From the NCBI GenBank assembly GCA_023406965.1, contig JAEXTI010000575.1, forward strand, positions 1-19,699: a stretch of 19,699 nucleotides of DNA, written 5' to 3'. Under the pieces are notes generated by a model, which searched no databases, was not told where the DNA came from, and saw nothing but the letters and a program-made list of their open reading frames with translations. Below are positions 15,940 to 19,699 of this stretch, one piece after another. Every line of letters starts with the position of its first letter. The stretch's first letter is position 1. The stretch is from Chloroflexota bacterium (GTDB taxonomy: Bacteria; Chloroflexota; Anaerolineae; Anaerolineales; Anaerolineaceae). The translations under genes were made by a program, and so were the position numbers.

Positions 15940-16875
15940 CTAGGGAATTCCGATTCCCGTTCCAATTTTGTCCATCGATAACTGTAAAGCCCCTGGATCG
16001 GTGGTGGTGCTGGTCTGTTCGGTAGAGGCGGGTTGCACCGGGAATAGTTCCGGGTTTTGATCGCGTAGTTGACGGGCTTCATCCGCAGCGCCGGTGGGGT
16101 GGCAGAGGGCGCATTGGCTGAATTCAAAGATATTTTCGGCGTTGTGAGCGGTGACCATTTCATCATGCTGGTGATCTTCGTGGCAGGCGTAGCAGTCGTA
16201 CTGAACATAGTTGTTGGGGTGGCAGGTCTTGCAATCTACCTGACCGGCTCCGCCATGATCGAGTGCAAAGTTATGGCGAGTAAGAACCGCGGGGGTCCAG
16301 GCCAGGGTGTTATGGCAGCGGCCACAATTGATACCAAATAGCTCAGTGTGCAGCGCCGGTTCTTCGTGACAGTCGGTACACTGATGAGGATCCTCTTCAT
16401 CCTCAGTGGAAAGATACTCCAGGCCACTTTCCACGGCGGGGTCGGAGGGTGAGGAAAAGCCTTTTTTTAGTGCAATCGTTTCGACATCTGCCCAATCGGT
16501 ATGTTGGATGAGGGCCACCAGTTCACTAACCTGGTAATCGTTGAGGTAACCACCTTCGCTGACGTGCCAGGCGGCCATAGCGGTGCCGTGTGTGGCGCGG
16601 GCAATGGTGTTGAATAGCGCATCTTCATCCGCTTCGGCCAGGGCGGGGTTGTTGAGGGGCGGCATCATGCCCAGGCCGGCCCCATCGGCGCCGTGGCAAG
16701 AGGCGCAGTTTTGAACGTATAAATCGATACCCTCCTGTACATATTCGTTGCGTAGATTCTCTTTGGCCTGCGCCATGCGATCTTCTTCCATGTACCCGTA
16801 TATGGGAATGGCGATGACCATAGCCAGGAGGGCTAATAAACTTATCCAGGTGCTTTTTTGCATTAGTTTTGCCAC
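15940..16875 (-). CDS. Hybrid cytochrome c: class I monoheme domain plus pentaheme domain
   Basis: This 311-residue protein stands where the c1/f-type subunit of a bc complex would be expected. An N-terminal TM anchor (~10-28) is followed by a class I cytochrome c domain, with CASCH at 57-61 and the likely axial Met100 in GTAMAAW. A C-terminal pentaheme domain has CXXCH motifs at 166, 184, 215, 228 and 255. The tail (~265-311) is heme-free. The start is the GTG at 16873-16875, with AGGGAG six bases upstream; an ATG at 16863 with GGAG 11 bases upstream is an equally possible start and does not change the mature protein. It begins 10 bp after the Rieske stop. It probably accepts electrons from the Rieske centre and passes them to the multiheme cytochromes downstream. 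Confidence 0.9.
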   Translation of the reverse strand: MAKLMQKSTWISLLALLAMVIAIPIYGYMEEDRMAQAKENLRNEYVQEGIDLYVQNCASCHGADGAGLGMMPPLNNPALAEADEDALFNTIARATHGTAMAAWHVSEGGYLNDYQVSELVALIQHTDWADVETIALKKGFSSPSDPAVESGLEYLSTEDEEDPHQCTDCHEEPALHTELFGINCGRCHNTLAWTPAVLTRHNFALDHGGAGQVDCKTCHPNNYVQYDCYACHEDHQHDEMVTAHNAENIFEFSQCALCHPTGAADEARQLRDQNPELFPVQPASTEQTSTTTDPGALQLSMDKIGTGIGIP

Positions 16876-16885
16876 TCCTTTCTCC

Positions 16886-17395
16886 CTACGCGGGGTATGT
16901 GATGTGTTCGGGCGTGTGGTGCTCGCGGTTTTGGGGAACTGCGGTGTCTACTTTGACCATGCCATCCTCAAAGATGATAGGGAAGGTGTCGAGAGACCGC
17001 GAAACGATCGAGGTTTGATACTCACCATTGTTGTCAAAGCTGGCTGAATGACATGGGCAGAAGAACTTGTTCTTCTCGCCGATCCAATCCACTGTGCAGC
17101 CCAGGTGCGGGCAGCGGCGGTAGATGGCCATAAAGCCGCCGTCTGCGGTGCAGATGAGGAAGAAGTTGCCATCTTCGAATTCGGTGACCGAGCCGGGTGT
17201 GAAGCTGGCAATAGGCCCGGCGGTGATGATGCCACCAAATTCGCCTTCCAGGCTGCGCGAGCGCAGGAACATTACGCCCGCCGCGCCCAGCTCGAGCATC
17301 AAGACTCCGCCCAGAACCTTGAGCGCATTTTGTAGAAAGGCGCGGCGGTGCGGGTCGAATTGGTCTAGTGAAATGGACTGAACATCTTCACTCAT
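16886..17395 (-). CDS. Rieske [2Fe-2S] iron-sulfur protein of a cytochrome bc complex
   Basis: This 169-residue Rieske protein transfers electrons from quinol bound at cytochrome b to the c-type cytochrome. Cluster motifs are CPHLGC (95-100, ligands Cys95 and His97) and CPCHSA (113-118, ligands Cys113 and His116), with Cys100 and Cys115 placed for the usual disulfide. The second motif has Ser-Ala where many bc1 Rieske proteins have Gly-Ser. The N-terminus has a twin-arginine signal (HRRAFLQ at 16-22) before a hydrophobic anchor (~27-44), so TAT export is expected. The start is ATG 17393-17395 with GAGGAG seven bases upstream. A longer frame open to 17668 runs inside the cytochrome b gene and is rejected. 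It lies 14 bp after cytochrome b. Confidence 0.95.
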   Translation of the reverse strand: MSEDVQSISLDQFDPHRRAFLQNALKVLGGVLMLELGAAGVMFLRSRSLEGEFGGIITAGPIASFTPGSVTEFEDGNFFLICTADGGFMAIYRRCPHLGCTVDWIGEKNKFFCPCHSASFDNNGEYQTSIVSRSLDTFPIIFEDGMVKVDTAVPQNREHHTPEHITYPA

Positions 17396-17409
17396 GGTTA
17401 ATCTCCTCG

Positions 17410-18777
17410 CTAAAACGGTAAGACAAGGGCCATGTGCGGCCCGCGGAAGAAATTGCCGATGATGGTGAGCATGACCAGCGCGGTCATGACGAAGACAAAG
17501 ACGCCCAGGAGGGCTTCGCTGTGGCTGGCGCGCTGACCTTTGTGTCGGATGAGCCCGCGGACGAGGAAATAAATCCCGACCAGGGCAGCCAGACTGGCAA
17601 TGAAGGGGATAACGCCCATTGTCCAGGCCCCTGGCACATTGGGCAGCCAGGCGGGGATGTTGAGCCAATACTCATCCACGATGACCATGACAGGAATGAG
17701 GTAAACCGCGATGATCGCGCTGATGGCCGCGGCACGTTTCCCCAAAGTCGAGCGGAAATAGACGCCGATATCTTTTTCGTCGCGGTCGAAGTAAGGGACT
17801 ACGAACAGGGCGGCGCAAAGGATGCCGACCAACCCCAGCGCTGAAAGGGGATGCATGTGCAGAAGCAGTTCTTGCAACCCCACAAAATACCAGGCAGCCT
17901 TGGCGGGATTGGGAGAACTGAGCGGGTTGGCGATGGGACCAAGCGGTGCGGGGGTGGTCATGGCCCAGATGGCGACCACCAGCAGGGTGACTAATCCCGC
18001 GGCGTATTCTACATTGACCAGGTGGGGAATGGTTGTAACGAGTTGAGGTCGTTCATCGTTCTTGGTAATTGGTTGGGAAAGGCCGCCGTTCTTGCGCACT
18101 TTCCAGAAGTGGTAGCCCATGAAAGCCATGAGCAGAGTGGGGATGAAGACAACGTGTAGGGCATAAAAATTACTGAGACCCGATTGACCGACCTGTGGAC
18201 CACCGAGGGCAAAGGTACGGATTTCGTTGCCGATCACCGGAATATAGGCGATCAGGCTGGTGCTGACGGTGATGGCCCAGTAAGATAGTTGGTCCCAGGG
18301 GAGAAGGTAGCCGGTGAAGTTGGCCATGAGGGCCAGAAGGAAGAGAACAACCCCGATGATCCAGTTGACCGTGCGGCCCTGTTTGTAGGAGCCGGTGAAG
18401 AAGACACGCAACAAGTGCAGGAAGGAAGAGATGACCAGGAGGTTCGCCGACCAGTGATGGGCGGCGCGGACGAGCGAACCGAAGGCCACTTCGGTTTCGA
18501 GGGATTGGATGCTGATATACGCATGATCGACGCGGGCGTCGTAGCGGAACATAAGCAGCACACCGGTGAGCGCCAATACCACTGCCAGGACGGCAGAGAT
18601 GCCGCCCAGACCCCAGGTGTAAGTGAGGCGTATGGCCTGGACGGGGACGCGAACGGGGTGCAGGTGCAGGATGAGGCTGTTGGTCACCTGCTGCAGGCGG
18701 CTTTGCTCACCAGAAACATTTTTTCCGGCAGCAGCCGCATGGCGGCGAAAGCGTAAGAGGGGGGTTTGAGTGGCCAT
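17410..18777 (-). CDS. Cytochrome b of a quinol-oxidising bc complex (full-length, b6 and subunit IV parts fused)
   Basis: This 455-residue diheme cytochrome b forms the quinol-oxidising membrane core. Heme ligands are His107 and His121 in helix B (13 residues between) and His208 and His223 in helix D (14 between, the b6-type spacing). The Qo-site region is NPAKAAWYFVGLQELL at ~290-305; the usual PEWY tetrapeptide is replaced by AAWY. The first half ends near residue 235 and the C-terminal part (~255-455) corresponds to subunit IV plus an extra C-terminal helix ending FFRGPHM. The start is ATG 18777, preceded by AAGGA at six bases; an upstream in-frame codon at 18801 lacks such a site. It is the first gene of the five-gene respiratory operon and starts 29 bp after the FG-GAP gene. 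Confidence 0.95.
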   Translation of the reverse strand: MATQTPLLRFRRHAAAAGKNVSGEQSRLQQVTNSLILHLHPVRVPVQAIRLTYTWGLGGISAVLAVVLALTGVLLMFRYDARVDHAYISIQSLETEVAFGSLVRAAHHWSANLLVISSFLHLLRVFFTGSYKQGRTVNWIIGVVLFLLALMANFTGYLLPWDQLSYWAITVSTSLIAYIPVIGNEIRTFALGGPQVGQSGLSNFYALHVVFIPTLLMAFMGYHFWKVRKNGGLSQPITKNDERPQLVTTIPHLVNVEYAAGLVTLLVVAIWAMTTPAPLGPIANPLSSPNPAKAAWYFVGLQELLLHMHPLSALGLVGILCAALFVVPYFDRDEKDIGVYFRSTLGKRAAAISAIIAVYLIPVMVIVDEYWLNIPAWLPNVPGAWTMGVIPFIASLAALVGIYFLVRGLIRHKGQRASHSEALLGVFVFVMTALVMLTIIGNFFRGPHMALVLPF

Positions 18778-18806
18778 TAGGTGTCCTTCGGTTTCAATCA
18801 ATAACT

Positions 18807-19699
18807 CTAACGAATGATGGCAGGTAGATATATGTGGAAATCGAGTACGGGGAGGTCGCCTGTTGCCATGCCGTGAAAGACGAAAGCTGCGCCCATTTTC
18901 GTCTTCTGGTCCCTCATGTAAGTGGGCGCTCCGGCGATCAAGTCATATCGACCATCGGCGTTGACATCTCCTGCGCCGGACAGGGAGACGCCGAAGTCTG
19001 TGTCACTTTTGTTCCCCCCGGCGGACCATGTAGGCGCCAGGCTAGGGCCGGCTGAACTGCCGTTGTAGACAAAAACCATTCCTTCGAAGGATTGATCGCC
19101 GTCGTGGTTTGGAGCGCCAACACCCACATCATCGTACCCGTCCATATTGACATCGCCCAAACCTGCCACCGCTGAGCCAAATCCTGAACTGGTTTGGCTG
19201 CTGGTGACGAACCAGCCGTATGTGGTGCTCAAGCTCCCCGAACTGTTGAAAAACAGGTAAGCTGCGCCTACATCGGCTTGCCCTCCGTCGTAACCGTTCG
19301 CGCCAACAATCAGATCGACGTAGCCGTTGCCGTCCACATCTCCAGCGCCATCGATTGAACTTCCGAAACGCATGTTCGGCTGGGAGCCTTCCACGGTCCA
19401 GTCCGGGGCGTCGAGAGCGGGCCCGGTGGCCGAACCTTTGAAAACCCACACCTGACCGGAATCGATGCGAGGAAGATCGGATGGAGGCAAGGGGGGGAGG
19501 TCGACTGTGGGGGCCGAAATGGCGATGTCGGCGTAACCATCGTGGTTGAGATCGCCAATTCCGGCCACGTCGTAGCCGAATTGGGCTGAAACCAGATCGC
19601 TCTGCATCATCCATGCGGGAGTAGTTTCGAGCCCGGAGGCAGAGCCTAAGAAAAGGTAGGCCGCGCCCTCGTTGATTTGCGGCTCGCTGTAATGAATGG
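18807..19699 (-). CDS. Secreted FG-GAP (integrin alpha-type) repeat protein, partial, N-terminus beyond right edge
   Basis: The frame stays open to the right edge, so only the last ~297 residues are seen. Four FG-GAP beta-propeller repeats are visible, each with a calcium-loop-like D-x-N/D-x-D-G motif: GDLNHDGYADI, GDVDGNGYVDL, GDVNMDGYDDV and GDVNADGRYDL. Each is preceded by an FG(Y/S/V) opening, and they are followed by VFKG/LFF/VYNG/VFHG strands. The tail before the first repeat (EGAAYLFLGSASG) belongs to yet another unit. The protein ends FHIYLPAIIR, a short hydrophobic Tyr-Leu-Pro tail with terminal Arg that recurs on secreted Chloroflexota proteins and may be a sorting or anchoring signal. 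It is probably extracellular and may bind a surface or polymer. It lies 29 bp upstream of cytochrome b on the same strand, with no clear terminator between. Confidence 0.85.
   Translation of the reverse strand, partial: IHYSEPQINEGAAYLFLGSASGLETTPAWMMQSDLVSAQFGYDVAGIGDLNHDGYADIAISAPTVDLPPLPPSDLPRIDSGQVWVFKGSATGPALDAPDWTVEGSQPNMRFGSSIDGAGDVDGNGYVDLIVGANGYDGGQADVGAAYLFFNSSGSLSTTYGWFVTSSQTSSGFGSAVAGLGDVNMDGYDDVGVGAPNHDGDQSFEGMVFVYNGSSAGPSLAPTWSAGGNKSDTDFGVSLSGAGDVNADGRYDLIAGAPTYMRDQKTKMGAAFVFHGMATGDLPVLDFHIYLPAIIR

Noticed and set aside
17396..17668. Upstream extension of the Rieske gene frame to 17668
   Set aside because: It lies inside the cytochrome b coding region in another frame. The ATG at 17395 has a good Shine-Dalgarno and is followed by a TAT signal.

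Overview
The window looks like chromosomal DNA from a Chloroflexota bacterium, most likely of the Anaerolineae type. The pointers are a MalT-like LuxR giant regulator, a secreted FG-GAP protein ending in a Tyr-Leu-Pro...Arg tail, very long multiheme c-type cytochromes with a single membrane anchor, and a TAT-type Rieske protein beside a full-length cytochrome b. The taxonomic call is inference; no rRNA, tRNA or marker gene is present.

Layout. (1) 1-3709, minus strand: a MacAB-type ABC export operon, in the order ATPase, FtsX-like permease with a 4-bp ATGA overlap, and a lipoprotein HlyD/MacA-like adaptor that runs off the left edge. (2) 3842-12116: a carbohydrate-linked region. A MalT-like transcriptional activator and an MFS transporter lie on the minus strand. 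Divergent from them on the plus strand is a two-gene unit, an FGGY sugar kinase followed by a GH38 alpha-mannosidase. A hairpin-bearing divergent control region lies at 7919-8174. (3) 12117-12324: a convergent gap with a strong bidirectional terminator. (4) 12325-18777, minus strand: the most interesting part, a compact five-gene respiratory operon. In transcription order it encodes cytochrome b, a Rieske Fe-S protein, a hybrid class I plus pentaheme cytochrome c (6 CXXCH), a 12-CXXCH cytochrome and a 24-CXXCH cytochrome. (5) 18807-19699: the C-terminal part of a secreted FG-GAP beta-propeller protein, which continues past the right edge.

How the genes fit together. The bc-type core (cytochrome b plus Rieske) would oxidise quinol. 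It is followed, where cytochrome c1 or f would be expected, by membrane-anchored multiheme cytochromes carrying 42 CXXCH motifs in total. This suggests a quinol-oxidising complex wired to a long heme chain leading away from the membrane, possibly to an extracellular acceptor. The 6- and 12-heme proteins share a clearly homologous pentaheme module, so the operon appears to have grown by module duplication. The 24-heme protein contains six exact-spaced diheme repeats and a Pro/Thr/Glu tail coded by a 30-bp tandem repeat. Acceptor and direction of electron flow cannot be read from the sequence.

No rRNA, tRNA, CRISPR array, insertion sequence or attachment site was seen.
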